DNA of 64,000 nt. Source: Chrysoperla carnea (lineage: Eukaryota > Arthropoda > Insecta > Neuroptera > Chrysopidae). Shown here piece by piece: positions 11,431 through 24,603 of the stretch. The DNA lies in the NCBI RefSeq assembly GCF_905475395.1, contig NC_058338.1, positions 98,627,435 through 98,691,434 on the forward strand, given 5' to 3'. The position numbers were made by a program, and so were the translations under genes. Numbering within the stretch: the first letter of the stretch is position 1; the number at the start of each line of letters is the position of its first letter. The notes below the pieces were generated by a model. The model searched no databases. It saw only the letters and a list, made by a program, of their open reading frames with translations, and was not told where the DNA came from.

Positions 11431-13484
11431 GCTTACTCTTTGTGTCAGCTACCAAAGATAAAAATTGAATTATTGCCAAAGATTAAAATTTTTAGTAAAC
11501 CATAAGAATAATCAATGTTTATGAATAGGATCTTTTTTTGTTCAAAACAATTAACTTCTTAAAATTCCATACTTAAAATTATTTACCTCCATGGGAGATA
11601 AAAATTTGGAGGAGTTTAGCTACCAAAAATCCCACATTTTACGCTCATCATTTGATATTACTTAAAAGGGTTGATATGAGTTGTGTTGTATGAAAAACAA
11701 TTTCACCACACCAAATTTTATAAAACCAAGCAACTTTTACCAGGGCTTGTTTAGCTAAATTGACTTTTTTAAAGTAAGGTATATGTGGTTCGTTATAAAG
11801 ATCTTTTCGCTTAAAGGCCCTGTAGATACAGACGTCACGATGAAACTAGTCAATATGGATTGAAGGATGCTTATAAAACATTTCCATTGAAATCTCTACA
11901 TGATACATCGAATACTTCCTTTACTTTTTGTATACAAGGTAGTAATAAATGTTAAAAAATCATTATGTATTTGTTCGATTAATTGAATTACATGTAACCT
12001 AAATATTATATTATACTTTTGTCAGTTCATTATAATGTGTGAGTTGTTAAATATTTATTATAGTTAGAGACATAAATAAAGTCATAATGTACCATCTGAT
12101 GACTTACTTCTAGTCCTAGAACCTGCGGACTACATGCGTGCGTTTGTTGACTATGGAGGAGTTGGTTGGGTTCTGAATATAAATATAAAGTGAGACACTA
12201 TTACAGAAAACGGAGATACTATAGTAATAATTTATAAATTAAAGTAAGTAATATTATTAAAGAATGAAATTAAATTTATTTTTCCACTTTTTTTTCTCTT
12301 TTTAAGTAATTTGAATCTGTAAAAAACGTTCAATATATATTGGTTTAGACCATATGTTCAAATAGATTCAATTTTCCAAAAATGAGTTTGCAGTTTTAGT
12401 TGAGCCTCATTTTGACCTACTCTCAGAAAATCGAACGACCAAAAATTATGATTCGATGTACCAAATTACGCTTGATTTCCAAAAACTTCATTTATAACGC
12501 TATCTGTACTAAATGAACATATTTTTATAAAATACATAATGTTAAATTCATAATTAATAAAACTCAAATTTGTATTTACTCTGCAAATATTAAATTTAGA
12601 TTTTATGTTTAATTAAAAATTTATTCTTTGCAAATATTATATTGAGTAGAAGATATTTATGAAAAATTTGTTTAAATTAGGTATTATATCACCTAAAATA
12701 TACTTTGCAAAATTATCAAAAATTTGTTAGTCCATACATGATCATTTCCCGATGGGGCAGTGCTTAAAATAAGAGTACAATGAGCCGTTAATTTCTGATT
12801 CAGAAAATATTTTTATCAGCAATAAACTTAAAATATTCAGTAATTTATGGATAAAATCAAATTAATTTAAATTCATTTGCTTCATAGTACAACTAATAAG
12901 CCGGAATGCATAAGAAAATTTGAGAAACTGCATCGATTTTAATGAAACTTTTTGTAACGTGTTTATGGGATCCCAAGGAACATTCAGCTTACTTAACCTA
13001 GTAAATGTGATTTCATAACATTAGGCCGTGTAGTTTCGAGTCGGGGAAGTTTTTTTTCAAATTCTTTTCTGATCGATATCGGGCGAACCAAATATGATAA
13101 AACTTAAATGAGGTGTCGTTCGAATCGTATTAACGGCAATATGATACGAAAGGAATTTCATAACATTCGATCGAGTCGGTCGAGTTTTGTTAAAATTCTT
13201 CCTGATCGATGTCACGCGAACAAAAAATAATATTGACTTCTTTGAGGTGTCGATCGAAGCATATTAACGACAGTATAATCCGAAAAGAATTTCATAACGT
13301 TCAATTTGAGTCTTTTCGAGTCGGTCGAGTTTTTTTTATAACTATTTATTATGCTAGGAAGTTATTCGTGTGGACTTCAGGAGTCGAACCAGACCCTACC
13401 CACGGCTTGTTACTAAAATTATTTCAATATTAACTAATTAAAAATATTTTACGTACAGGTAAGGCATTTTCTTAAAATAAAACA
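11431..13484. other. Intergenic stretch without recognised genes
   Basis: It is AT-rich throughout. A set of diverged direct repeats at about 12960-13345 carries the phrases 'ggaatttcataacattcgat', 'gaatttcataacgttcaatt' and 'cgagtcggtcgagttttgtt', three or four times at roughly 90-110-bp spacing. No coding region is seen. Confidence 0.45.
12960..13345 (+). repeat. Diverged tandem repeat, unit about 100 bp
   Basis: Phrases of the type 'tttcataacattNgNtcgag', 'tcggtcgagtttt' and 'gatcgatNtcNNgcgaac' recur near 13010-13090, 13150-13220 and 13290-13335, each with a 'gaggtgtcgNtcga' segment. The spacing suggests an old tandem array of three or four units. Confidence 0.55.
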
Positions 13485-14156
13485 GAATAAAACAAACAAT
13501 TGACTGAGTTAATTGTGGAAATACATTATATAGAAAGTCTTGGATATTATATAGTGCTTTATTTTTTATAAATTAAAAGAGTTTAAAAACCAACACAATT
13601 ATGGCGGCCTTTAGCCTAATGTTCTAACCTAACCTAACCTAACCATTTATTTGATTTTCGAAAATTTGCAAAAATTTTCGAAAGTTTTTTTTAGAATTTT
13701 TTTTTCGTTTTTCGAGAATATTTCACAAGACCACTAGTTGAAGCAACCTGCAAATTTTGAACTTCTATCTTTTATAGTTTTGGAGAAAATGGACACCAAA
13801 AATTTATCCTAATTAGTGCCCTCTCGGGTAAACAAAAAAATGTTTCAAACAAAAGTTGATTATTTTTTTATAAAGAACATTTTTACATTTTTGTTCTATC
13901 TCTAACGGTTTACAAGATGGGTCCTACTGACCCAAGACATAATCAACATATTAACTGCTTAAATTAATCTCTTTACGAACTCAAATTCACTTTATACGTC
14001 CTGAGCACCTTATAAAAATTTCACTTCATGGACAGACGGGTGGACAAACGCAAATGGACTAATTATGTGATTTTATGAACACCTGTACCAAAATTTTGTT
14101 TGCAGCATCAGTATTTCTAAGCGTTACAAACTTAGTATACCTTGATATATATACAA
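13485..14156 (-). repeat. Dispersed repeat family A, copy 3
   Basis: This is a reverse-oriented copy. It starts with 'aacaaacaattgactgagtt' and contains 'ttctatctctaacggtttac', 'aagatgggtcctac' and 'accaaaattttgtttg'. An extended version of the family is present, including a segment about the 'agaccactagttgaagc' phrase (13731-13745). A CCTAA array lies inside it. Confidence 0.8.
13625..13646 (+). repeat. Short CCTAA (telomere-type) array
   Basis: Four 5-bp units read 'taacctaacctaacctaacc'. The unit is the complement of TTAGG, the common insect telomere repeat. Four units is too short to indicate a chromosome end. Confidence 0.7.
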
Positions 14157-17100
14157 TACAGAATATAATTGACCATTTTACAAAATGAACATCATTTGTT
14201 TAAGTGCAAAATCAAATTTCCTTTAGTTAATTGAAAATTATTTTCTTATTTTTTTTAATTATATTAAAAATTAATGACTCCTTAATTTACCGTAAATAAT
14301 GGATATTTTTTACAAATTAAAATTCATAATACCAAGCGCGGATCTTGATAATTTGTTTGTGGGGGCAGTATAAATTTTAAATGAACATTTTTTAAGTCAT
14401 TAATAATTTTATACTTTTCAAACAAACAAAATACTTGGATATCTGGTTCATTTTACGCTTTAACGACAAGTTTCTAAGGGATCAACTGAAAAAATTACTC
14501 CAGAAAATCATCTTTCAAATTCGATTTTAGTGGTTATCTATGAAACTTCCTCAATCCTCAACGAAGCCCGATTTTTGTTTTTTCTGGATCTTAATTACCC
14601 TAGAAAATAATTTTTATCCAAATCGGACACAACGACATTTATCCAATTTTCTTACGCTTTTCTTTTCCCTTTGACAAATTCGATAAAATTATTAACAAAA
14701 TTTTCATTCGAATTTTTATGAAATTTGGTAAATATTGGTAAATATTGGTAAATTTGATCCAATTAATTATTGGGAGAAGTTCTTATTTCGAAACAATTCC
14801 AAAAAAAAACCTTAAAAATACATGTTTAATTAGCACGTGATCTGAATATGAATTTTTGTGTTTTTGGGTCCTATACTTACATGAAAAAAAAATCCAAAAA
14901 CCTGGGTAATTTTGCGATTAAACGAAAAGTTTCTCTGGTAATAAGTAAAGAAGTTACTCTGGGATAAGATCCCCTGTAAAAAATTGGATCGGATTATAAC
15001 TAACCGTGATATCCAAAAATTACAAAAAACAGAAGCACTTAACAATTGAGTGAATCGTTTTTGTATGGCTTAAATATGTACACCTATGTACAAGAAAATA
15101 TTTCTTCATTGAAAAATGTTCATCTATTTTTGGTAAAATGAAAGAAATATATGCCACAAAGTCATAAACGATTAAAAGGAAATTTATTAAGGTATTTATG
15201 TCACTAAAATATGTGTCAAAAATTAATATTTAATATTTATGATGGGGCACATAATAAAATTGTTTAAAAAAAAAATATTGAACCTAACGAATTATGTGTA
15301 CCTATACCAAAAAATATTAATTTGTTTATGACTTTCATATACGTTTGATATGATGTCCAAGGTTTATAATAATAATAATAATAAAAATAATAATAATCTT
15401 TATTCAAAATACAAATATTCTTTGCATAGAATGTGTCAAAAATATCATCTCTTACGATAATGGAATCTCCGATATTGGCTATTACTCGAAAAAAATTAAA
15501 ATGTAATTTTAGAATTCAATAAAAAAGAATCATTTTGATACAAATTTGAAACTTACGACTGAAATGAATTTCCAAGCAAATTAGCAATTGGTTGTTAGTT
15601 TATTTTCTTTAAACTCTGAAACGAGCAGTTTCTAAACGTAAAGTTGGTTTTCGAATTTTTAACAAATATTTTCGTGACCCGTGCTCTCACAGCACCTGGC
15701 AAACCAGATACAGGAAATTCGAAAAAAAATCGAAAAGAAAAAATATTTTTGTTAATATTGTTAAAACATCTGCTTAGAAACGATCCTTCACGATTTAAAT
15801 TGTTGATAAATTACGCAAATCAGTCAGAAAATCGTCCTTTTCTAAATACAGAATATCGTTAAAAAAGATCCCTCATGATTTAAAGCATAGATAGCGTTCA
15901 TAAACTGCGTAGTAATAATTCCAGCTTCTGTGGAATCGAAGCCCCTCCCTCTTTCCATGCAGCCTACTATGAACTCTACCTTGAATGAAACGTAGTTTTC
16001 TGAAACACTGGCATTACCTACTACATTGTAAGAAATCCATGAAATCCCCAATAAAAAGTGTCCATAAAAATGCCCAATGTTTGAAATTAAATAAAACATA
16101 TATCGCTTAGTTTGCAAATCATTTTCATTGGGAGTATATATCAAGAAAATTATGTAACTTAACTTCACTGCCATTGAACTAATCCCCTCGTAAATTAACG
16201 AAAACCAGCGATATAGATATGAGTGTGCCATCACTCCGTTACGAGAAAAAAATCTCTAGCGCCACTGACAAATTATTGAAAATGGAGGCATTGCTTGTAT
16301 TGAGAAATTGTCATTACTTTAAATTTGTCATTGTCATTGTTGATAAAGTTCTGCTATTGCAACTTGGACCACCCTGCATTCAAAATTGAAACTGAAAGTG
16401 GCTTGAATCGAACTGTATACAGGTAGTAGGTACATACAAAAATATTTATTGGTATTTATACAGGTCGCATGAGTATTTCGAAGCCAATATCTGTGCTTGT
16501 TGAATACCTACTTGTTTTGATAGACAGTTGTTTAATGATTGTAAATGCAATTAGCGAAATCATAAAAATGTTCGTTCTATTGACAATTTTGTTTTTTTTT
16601 GAAGTATTTGCTTAGTCAGTTTCTCAAACAAAGAAATTTTGTTCAACAATAAATTTCTAATTTTTTCACTTGAATTTGTCAACATACTTCCAACGTTTAT
16701 AACGACCTTCAGTGTAGGCTTTTATAAACATAAAGTGTTACAAATTCGAAGATATTCACCGAAACTAACCCTTATATCTGGGTTGAAAGTTTATATCTAT
16801 TAAGACTAGCGTTTTACTAGGCGATTTTAGACTTTTAGCTGAAATCGTAGATTCACCTCATGTCAAACGAGAAGGAATACTAAAGTCGGGCTGAGAAGGG
16901 ATTCAAAAACTTATAAAATAGGCTCAAAGTCATCCAAGAATCGACTTTTTAGCTGGACAAAAACATGAAATCTAATTACGCAAAGCGTAACATGAATTTC
17001 CTATTTAAATGTATTCATTTGATCGTAACAATGACTGATAATAAAAAAACAATGTAAAAAAATGGGAAAGGAACCTCTTTGTGGCTTGAAAAATAACAAT

Positions 17101-17627
17101 TCATGTCTTTCATATTATATTATTATTTTGGGTCTTCACGTTCTTATGTGAAGAAAAACTTTTCACAGCGTAAAGCATTTAACATAATTATGACACATAA
17201 TTCCACAATTTTCAAGAAACCTATCTAAATCTATAGTTTTCGCTACGGGAATGGGAAAAACACTTTCCACCGCTCCACCATAAGAAGCGGACACTCTAAC
17301 CACAAGACCTCGTTGAAATAACTATTAACATTTCAAAACTCAATAAAATAGTATCTACAAACGTCTCCTCGACACCTTGGTTCCTCCTCAATAATCCTCC
17401 TGGAAATATTTCATCTGCGCTTTTAGTATTTCGAATACTTAATTAATACGCTATCATATTTTTACAAAAAAACACGTTTGGTTTTCTCTAAATTTTTCAC
17501 TAGCTTTCTTTCAGACTAAAGTTGCAATTAATGGCCCATTCACTTTTTCTTCCAGGCACTTATCCCCAAAAATTTGGATATTATAAAATGGATTTAAAAA
17601 AAAAAAACACTTATGTTCCCCCATTTA
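14157..17627. other. Long gene-free stretch
   Basis: Small simple repeats are present: a 12-bp unit 'ggtaaatattggtaaatatt' three times near 14727-14756 and an (ATA)n run at 15369-15396. At 14336 'gcgcggatctt' resembles the end of the 9814 MITE, but no partner is found. The open frame of 130 codons on the - strand at 15842-16234 is discussed as rejected. Confidence 0.45.
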
Positions 17628-18459
17628 CAGGGTGGTCCATTTTAATCTATTATGGCTAATAGCTCGTTTTGTAATTAACCAATCAAAAAATAACTTAAAC
17701 AAACATTGCAGAGTTTGATAGTGGATATTATGATTGGGCCTAGTTCTCCGGATTGCTTTAATAGTCAATTAAGATCCTAAAAGGTAAAAGATAAAATAAC
17801 ATTTTAAATTAAAAAGTTGATCCTCAAAACAAAAATTAACATTTTTTTCGAAAATCGTTAGCTCGGAAAAATATTTCATTATTGCATTTAATCAAAAGAA
17901 AACACGCAAGTTTCAGAAAAATACTTTAGCCAAAAGTTGTCAAAGATAATAGAGGACATTCACCTGTGTCCATGGCGTTGACCTGAAATTCTAGTTTCAA
18001 GTTCTTTTGACCTTGATCTTCAAATGATCTTGAAAATTCACCAAGGCTAGACAGTTATTAACACAGACGAATGACCTTTATTGCCCTTGATAACTTTTAC
18101 CTAAAATATTTTTCTAAAGCTAAAGTATTTTCTATCGATTAATTTCAATAATGTCATATTTTTAAGTCGCATTTTCTCCGAAAGCTAACGATTTATGAAA
18201 AAATGTTTTAAATAAAAAATGTTAGTTTTTTATGAAGATCGACTTTCTAATTTAAGTTTTATCGACTAAGTTTTTTTTTATCTATTACCGTTTAAAATCT
18301 AAATTGACTATTAAAGCAACCCCAAGAACTAGATTATAAAATTTGATGTCAGAACATGATGTCTTTCATCAAACTCTCCAACTTTTGTTTAAGTTATTTT
18401 TTGATTGGTTATCTACAAAACCAGTTATTAGCCATATTAAATTTAAATGGTCCACTCTA
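17628..18459. mobile_element. Foldback element FB2, 832 bp, arms about 400 bp
   Basis: The ends (cagggtggtccattttaatc at 17628 and taaatggtccactcta ending at 18459) are inverted copies and are followed by TA. Inverted similarity continues deep into the element: 'attatggctaatagctcgtt', 'aaccaatcaaaaaataactt' and 'tttttcgaaaatcgttagct' each have a complement on the other side. The centre (about 17990-18045) is a short unpaired loop with 'gaccttgatcttcaaatgat'. TA flanks fit a Tc1/mariner-like target. No transposase is present. Confidence 0.8.
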
Positions 18460-21190
18460 TATATTATTATTCCTTCAGAATTGATTGCAATAATTTGTTA
18501 CTAAAATTTTCAAAAATATTCAGTCAAAAAACTTACCATAAAATATCACATATAAAGAATTGCTCTTGAATTATTAATATTATTGAGTTATTATTATAAA
18601 ACTGACTTATTTTAATATTTTTGTACACATGTTACGTTTTTTCAACATACATAACTTTTACACACAAAATTTTTAAAGGTTATCCATTGTTATAAAAAGG
18701 GTTTAAGGATTTTTTAGCATGATCATGAATATAAAGAAACATTTATAATCATTTTTCAACAATCACACTGTATTTTCATTAATGTTTTATCGTTTTGCAT
18801 GCTAGTTTATGCAATTTGTATTACTAAAATGTAAAAACATGGTTACTAAAATGTAAAAACTTGGTTACGTTCTATGTAATATAACATACCTAATGTTCTA
18901 CAGTGACTGAAAAATATGCTAAAACAGATTTCATGGTATATGCACACTTCCATCTGTATATTCGAGGAAAATCAATAATTTATATCTGCGAAAATTAAAA
19001 TGTTATAAACTAACACTGATTTTGTGAAAACCAGCTTTAAATGATTCTGTTTTTTTTTTTCTGTAAAATCATTGTTTACTTATTAATAAAAAAACGAAAA
19101 GGACCAATACCTACATCTTTCAAAACGTTTTTTTTTTTACTATGTACCTATTACTTATTATTTCCGTATTTTTAGTCTTTTAAATTTTAATTAAAATTTT
19201 TTTGGTATCTCAAATACCAAAAAAGCATATTTTTATGATTTTTATACAGAATAAACTTATTTTCTCTGCGGTCGCTAATGACCTAGACGTTAAAAGCGAC
19301 CTTTAAAAAAATAAATAATAAAAAAAAAACTTACTTATTAATGTTTTTAAACTTTATGTATAGATTTTTTTTACAGAATATTTTTAAATTTATTTTAAGA
19401 ATATTCTACAATATTTTCATAAAAAATTATTGAAAATTCAGTCAGTGGTAGTGTTGAGAACCGAGCCACATAAAAAAAAAGAAATTTCCATGCATTAGTC
19501 AGGATATTAATTATGATTGCTTCATCTGAAATTAATAATCCAAAAAGATCTATTTAGTAAATAAGTTTATCTAGAATTTGAACGAAGGAATTAACAAAAT
19601 ATTCATTTTTGAACTTTTCGTCAAGGTGCAATAAAAAAAGTCGGATTTAAACTTTGATTTGTGCCAAAATAATCTAAGAAATTAAGAAGCAAAACCTAGC
19701 TAAACCTAGCTAAACCTAGAAAGTATTTAGTATGTAAATGAAGTGTGCAAAGTTAAGGTGAAATCGGTTCGAAGGTTTTTGAGAAATTTTTACTACCGAC
19801 TTCAAAAAAAAAGTTTTGAGAAAACGAGAGAAAAAGTTAGATACATGAATAAAATAGAGATAAAAAGAGTACCCCGAGATATAATTGCCCATAACTCGAA
19901 AAATCTTGCTCGTAATGACTTCAAATTTTCCACGATAATTTGTTTTAAGTAGTAGTAAGTAGTATCAGAAAATAAAAAATCGGTTTTCAGACCCTTAACC
20001 CCCTCGAACAATACGTATAAAGAAGTAAATATTTATATCGCTCGTTAACATCAATTAAAATCCTTACCCACTTTTCGAACTACATATCGTTCTGGAACCG
20101 ATAGATTGAGCGCTGTAACACTTTTGAGGTATCTCAGTTTCTCGTTTCTGCTTCCAGTTCACTGGACTGAAAACCAATTCATAATTGTAAAAGATTGATT
20201 AAAAATTAGCCTTTTGCTAAAAAATATTACGGCAGACTTCATGCCAGTATTTATTGTCGCTAATTCATAGAAACTTCTAAAACTCTTTTTCGTTGCTTGG
20301 TTTCATCATAACGAAATTATTTAGTGAACTTGGCAAAGTCGCGGAAATTGTAGCCGTTTCGATAAATTAAAAATGAATTTTTCCATTTATTAAACTAAAT
20401 TAGCTCCTTAAAAATTATCTCACTTTTTAGTTAACACTTAAACACTTAACATGCTCCTTTAAAGAATGAAATAAAAGAAATACGCGATGAGTTTTAAAAA
20501 ATATACCTTTAGTAAAAGAAACGGTGCATGGTCGATCTTCATCCATCTGATTTGACTGACCAAATGAGAGTATTTTTTATGAAATTTTATTGACTTTTAA
20601 ACACTTCTATCATAATTTTTCTATTGAAAAGTGTCCCTGGCTATTTTTAATTTTTTCATTAACGCAATCCAATACCATCATTTTCGTAATTAATCACCTC
20701 CAAGGTAGGAGCAAGGTAAGTAGGGATCCAAATTGCCCGAGATATGCCCGGAAAAATCCGTACAAAATGGCAGCTCGAAATTTTAATTCTAGCCAAAGAT
20801 ATCGTCTTATCTGCCGTTTTGCACAAAGATATGATCTCGTATCTCCAATCTGGGAGTATTTTCGGACAAGGTTGCTTTGCAAAACATGAACAAATAAGGA
20901 ACGATAGTCCTATATGCCACATTATACCAAATTTTATTCACCTATCTTTAAACAAAGGGAAGATATACATACTTACGTCTCCAAGATTTTCCAAAAATTA
21001 TAAATTGCATAAAAGTAGGTGGCCAGAATTTAGTGCACTAGTGGTAACGCCCTTTTGATTGAAACAACAAGTTCAAATCTTGATGCAAAACGGCTAATAT
21101 TTTTTACTTGTATTAAAATCTCGACACAGTCAACTAGCACAGATTTTTTCCCGCAGACCTCCCGGACCACTAAGATGTCATTATATTTTA
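18460..21190. other. Gene-free stretch with fragments of repeats
   Basis: Features noted are a short tandem run 'aaacctagctaaacctag' (about 19690-19718), a repeat end 'accgacttcaaaaaaaaag' (about 19795) like the 2433-2652 element, and a GC-richer block at 20690-20900. That block stays open in several frames on both strands, so no frame stands out as coding. I recognise no protein. Confidence 0.45.
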
Positions 21191-21854
21191 AGCTAGCTTT
21201 TGCACACGGCTTCGCTCGTGAAAATTATTCATTTCAATGTATTCCATAAAAGATTCATTTAATAAATCGTTGATTTATTTTGAGAACCAATTTTAAAGAC
21301 CCACATGTAATCTTTCAACCCGCTTTTACTCGCTTAGCTCACCCTATAAACATCAACTTTATTTACATCCCCTTGGAAAACAACGCGGCATTCGATCATG
21401 GAATTCGTTGTGTTCCTTTAAAGAATGAAATAAAAAAGTGATACAGTATAATTCTGTAAGCATGAGTACATATCCTTTAAACCGCGCACATTTTTTGTTT
21501 TACAACATTGCACCAATGACATTAATTGTAGATAACAATGTATTCTACATTTTTTTTCGAATAAATTTTTCTGTAGAAAGAACAAAAACTCACACAGGTA
21601 GCAAGTGGCCATGCCCAAGTAAGCAATCTTACATCATTTTCTAACGACTCACCAACTTTCATCACGAGGGTTTTTTTGTTCCATTTTTTTGACAGATTGA
21701 CTGAACTATATAATTTTGGAAAATCCTTTATCCGATGCCTACGTCATACTAAGAATACACTCACCAAGTTTCAGGTCTCTTCGATTAACGGCTTAGGCTG
21801 TGCAATGATCCTTCAGTCAGTCATTCAGGACAAAGCATTCTATATATATATAGA
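21191..21854 (-). mobile_element. Helitron-like non-autonomous element
   Basis: On the - strand it begins with TCTATATATATATAG and 'aatgctttgtcctgaatgac', the 5' block also found at 4830. At its far end is 'cgaagccgtgtgcaaaagct' followed by agct, a GC-rich tail with a CTAG-type terminus near 21191. No helicase is encoded. The 3' limit is approximate. Confidence 0.55.
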
Positions 21855-22045
21855 TTTCAATCCAGAAATTTTCAAATCGAGAAGCCATTGAAATTAAAAT
21901 GTCATTTAAATAATAATCAAAAATTGTAGTTTGTTTTTTATTATTTTATTTTTTTCAAATCTTTAATTTATAAGGTGTCACAAAATATTAGAAATGTATC
22001 TTAGAAATTTTCCTAAGTAAAAGAAATATTTTTCATTGTTATATC

Positions 22046-22686
22046 ATGAAAAATGAAAATTACGAATCATTTAGCAGTTCGAGTATTTCAACTGATTCAT
22101 TAGAAATATCAACAAAGTCAATTATTAGTAGGATACCCCGGGTAGTGGATAATTCAAAATCGAAATTTATTCGAGAATATTCAAGTGAACAAAATCTTAA
22201 CGAAATGAAAAAAAATTCAAGTAAAACTCAACAACAATCGACAAATATAAAAACACCAACCCCACGTCAACGAATTCCAATTCGAAAACGTTCTTGTACA
22301 CGTTTAGCAACACGATCATCGAATTGTGAGAACGTCAATACAAATACAAAAGTGGATCAGGAAACAAACACTGCAATCCCAGTTTATCCTGAAATAATTG
22401 TTAAACATTGTCATAATAATAAGGTAATTGAAAAAGTGATTCCTGCGATTGATGGTCCACGAATTACAAAACCTAAAACATATTTAGAAATTGTACAACA
22501 TGGTGACAAAAATGGTAAACTTAATATATTACCGATTGGCAGAAATAAAAAATCATATTTGGAAATATTCCAATCGCGGAATGGTAGTATAAGAACAGCG
22601 ACTGCAAACGGAACTCGTTCGCGAGTAGGTGACACTCCAAGAGATTATGGTGATATTTGCTTGAAAAAGCATACTGACAATGACAG
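22046..22686 (+). CDS. Uncharacterised three-exon gene, exon 1
   Basis: The start ATG lies in 'atatcATGA', with an in-frame stop upstream at 21989. The 213-codon exon is basic and rich in Ser, Asn, Lys and Thr. A Ser run (SFSSSSIS) is near residue 10, an Arg/Pro block (TPRQRIPIRKRS) near 70-85, and a repeated motif 'YLEIVQHG'/'YLEIFQSRNG' near 145-180 follows 'KP-K-T' and 'NKKS'. No signal peptide, membrane segment or catalytic motif is visible, so it is probably intracellular and partly disordered. The exon ends at the donor CAG|GTGAAG (GT at 22687) with two nucleotides of a codon over, which the acceptor at 23792 completes. I do not recognise the family. Together the three exons give 1341 nt, exactly 447 codons including the stop. 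Confidence 0.75.
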
Positions 22687-23791
22687 GTGAAGATTATAAT
22701 GATAATACAATCGAAAGCACTGGGGCTAAAGTCGAAAGAAAGAACAAAAACCATTAAAATTAATTTTGAATACGTCTAAGAAAGATCAAAAAAGTTTTGT
22801 TTTACATAAAATTAATTGCAAATAAATTGTCATTTCATTCGACTTACCAGGGATCCGACTGTATTTACCTAAAATAACAAGCATCTACAAAAAATGGGTT
22901 TATATTAGATCGCAAAAAAACCCATAGGAAATAAAAAAAAAAGTAGAAAATAATTTTTCATCTAATGTAAAATTCTTAAAATTCATAATAAAAAATAAAT
23001 TTTCTAATATTATACGAAATTTTACATTTATTATAAGCAAAGATTGCGATTCGCAAAGTGGGCTTACTAAGGATGAGCAATGTTGGGTAGCTACCCTACC
23101 CTGGATTTGGTTTATCATGCATTTAAGTTAGATTAGGTTAAGATTGAGTAGCAATAGTGAGGTGTTCCCACTCAAACCATAGGGTTGTGATACCAAAAAG
23201 TAGGTTGGCCAGCCCCGGGCAATACTGCATGATCCATTTGGAGCTATTTAAGACCAGCAAGAGCGCTTTGGCGCAACGAACTTTTCCTCGGGGAGATTAT
23301 CCAATTTGTCTTGCCTTTGGGCAATAATTCCTTATTTATATAAAAAACTTCTCATTTACTTTTTAGACCAATAGATGAGTATGCTCGTAGTCAGAAGCAA
23401 TAAGGCATAAATTTAGAAAGATTATTTAGGTAGCTCAGTGCGATTGTTCTGATAAACATCTGATAGCAGACTAGAACAAATTCACTTTATGTAGCCGCAA
23501 GTTTATCCACTAAATTAATATAAGGATAAATTTTTGTTGACTTCGAGTTGAGATATGGTTATTGAAATAATACCACTAAATTAATGATTTTGTTGGTATT
23601 AACAAAGGAAATTCTAAATCCTTTTACTTACGATCCCTTCAATTTATTTCATCTTCATCTTAAACCCACCCTTGCTTATAACGACAAAATCCTGGAAAGA
23701 TTGATAAGTGTAAATCGACATCCGTTAGAAACCTATTATATCGTGTTTATTTTTTTATCATCCATTTTTTAAAAACTTCACTTTTTTGCAG
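22687..23791 (+). other. Intron 1 of the uncharacterised gene
   Basis: It opens with GTGAAG and closes with the pyrimidine-rich acceptor 'cacttttttgcag'. At about 23040-23330 it holds a GC-richer block (tgggtagctaccctaccctg, ttaggttaag, gccagccccgggcaatac) that looks like an inserted short repeat. I cannot define its ends. Confidence 0.6.
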
Positions 23792-24071
23792 CTTATATTC
23801 TAAAGGCTGTCCTGAAAAAGAATCACAAATTCGACATCCTTCACAAGCTTCAACAATATATACTGGATCGACTGTATCAGCGAATTCGTCAGATTCCCTT
23901 TCAAGAACGTCATCGTTACTGCACACTTCGTCTGGCTTAACGAGCATATCAGAGCAAGTGTTACTGGTGAAAGAAGGGATACCGCGAACAACTAAAACAT
24001 TAACGCAAGCAAATAATAAAAAGAATGGTTTAAAGATCATAAAAAGTGAAAGCGATTCGACAAAAGAAAAG
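23792..24071 (+). CDS. Uncharacterised three-exon gene, exon 2
   Basis: The acceptor 'ttttttgcag' at 23791 and donor 'gaaaag|gtatct' (GT at 24072) bound a 280-nt exon. It stays open in the phase left by exon 1 and ends in phase 0. It encodes about 93 residues starting 'SLYSKGCPEKESQIRHPSQA', with a Ser/Thr-rich middle (TVSANSSDSLSRTSSLLHTS) and a basic end (NNKKNGLKIIKSESDSTKEK). The Ser/Thr clusters could be phosphorylated, but that is inference. The opposite strand also happens to be open for 111 codons; the splice sites and phase favour the + strand reading. Confidence 0.7.
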
Positions 24072-24237
24072 GTATCTTGCAATATTTCTAAACAAAAAAC
24101 TTACTAATTTTAAGCCACATCTCTGGCATCAGTTAGTCTTTTTGTGTAGGCAAATAAAAAATTTTGCGGGTATTAATAGACTGTCAGATAGTGACAGAAA
24201 ATATAATCAATTACGGTCACAAGCAACAGAAATATGT

Positions 24238-24603
24238 ATAAAATAACATGCATAACGCATTAATGTATAGTTAAAATTAATTTTTGTTTTTAAAATAACA
24301 GAAATACTTTTTACAGTCTGTCATTCATTTGAATTAAAGGCAAGACTGTGCAATACACTAAAAATTTATTGGCAGACGATTTTTTCTTGCACAAACCTTA
24401 ACGTAGCAATATTACTTAATTAAAAAATTATGTATTAAATAATGTAAATGTTTGTACACGATAAAACCGTCTGCCAATAAATATTTAGTGTATTGAACAA
24501 TCTCACCTTTTACTAAAATGAATGGCAGATTATAGAAGCTTATTTTGTTATTTTTACAAACAAATTTTAATGTTCATTAATGCGTTATACATGTTATTTT
24601 ATC
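24238..24603. mobile_element. Foldback element family C, copy 1
   Basis: The ends 'ataaaataacatgcataacg' and 'cgttatacatgttattttat' are inverted copies. The arms also mirror 'cattcatttgaattaaaggc' and 'aatacactaaaaatttattg', 'gcagacgatttttt'. The loop is only about 60 bp. A second copy of this family lies at 58427-60720, split by a 2-kb insertion. It is noncoding. Confidence 0.75.

Noticed and set aside
15842..16234. 130-codon open frame on the - strand with hydrophobic patches
   Set aside because: It matches no family I know, has no supporting splice or poly(A) signals and lies in repeat-rich DNA. Possible but unsupported.
20590..21058. Several overlapping open frames of about 60-104 codons on both strands
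   Set aside because: All frames are open together because the block is GC-richer with few stops; no frame shows a domain or preferred codons.
22411..22754. Two - strand open frames
   Set aside because: Shadows of exon 1 of the uncharacterised gene.
23747..24082. 111-codon open frame on the - strand
   Set aside because: It is antisense to exon 2 of the uncharacterised gene, whose splice sites and phases fit exactly on the + strand.
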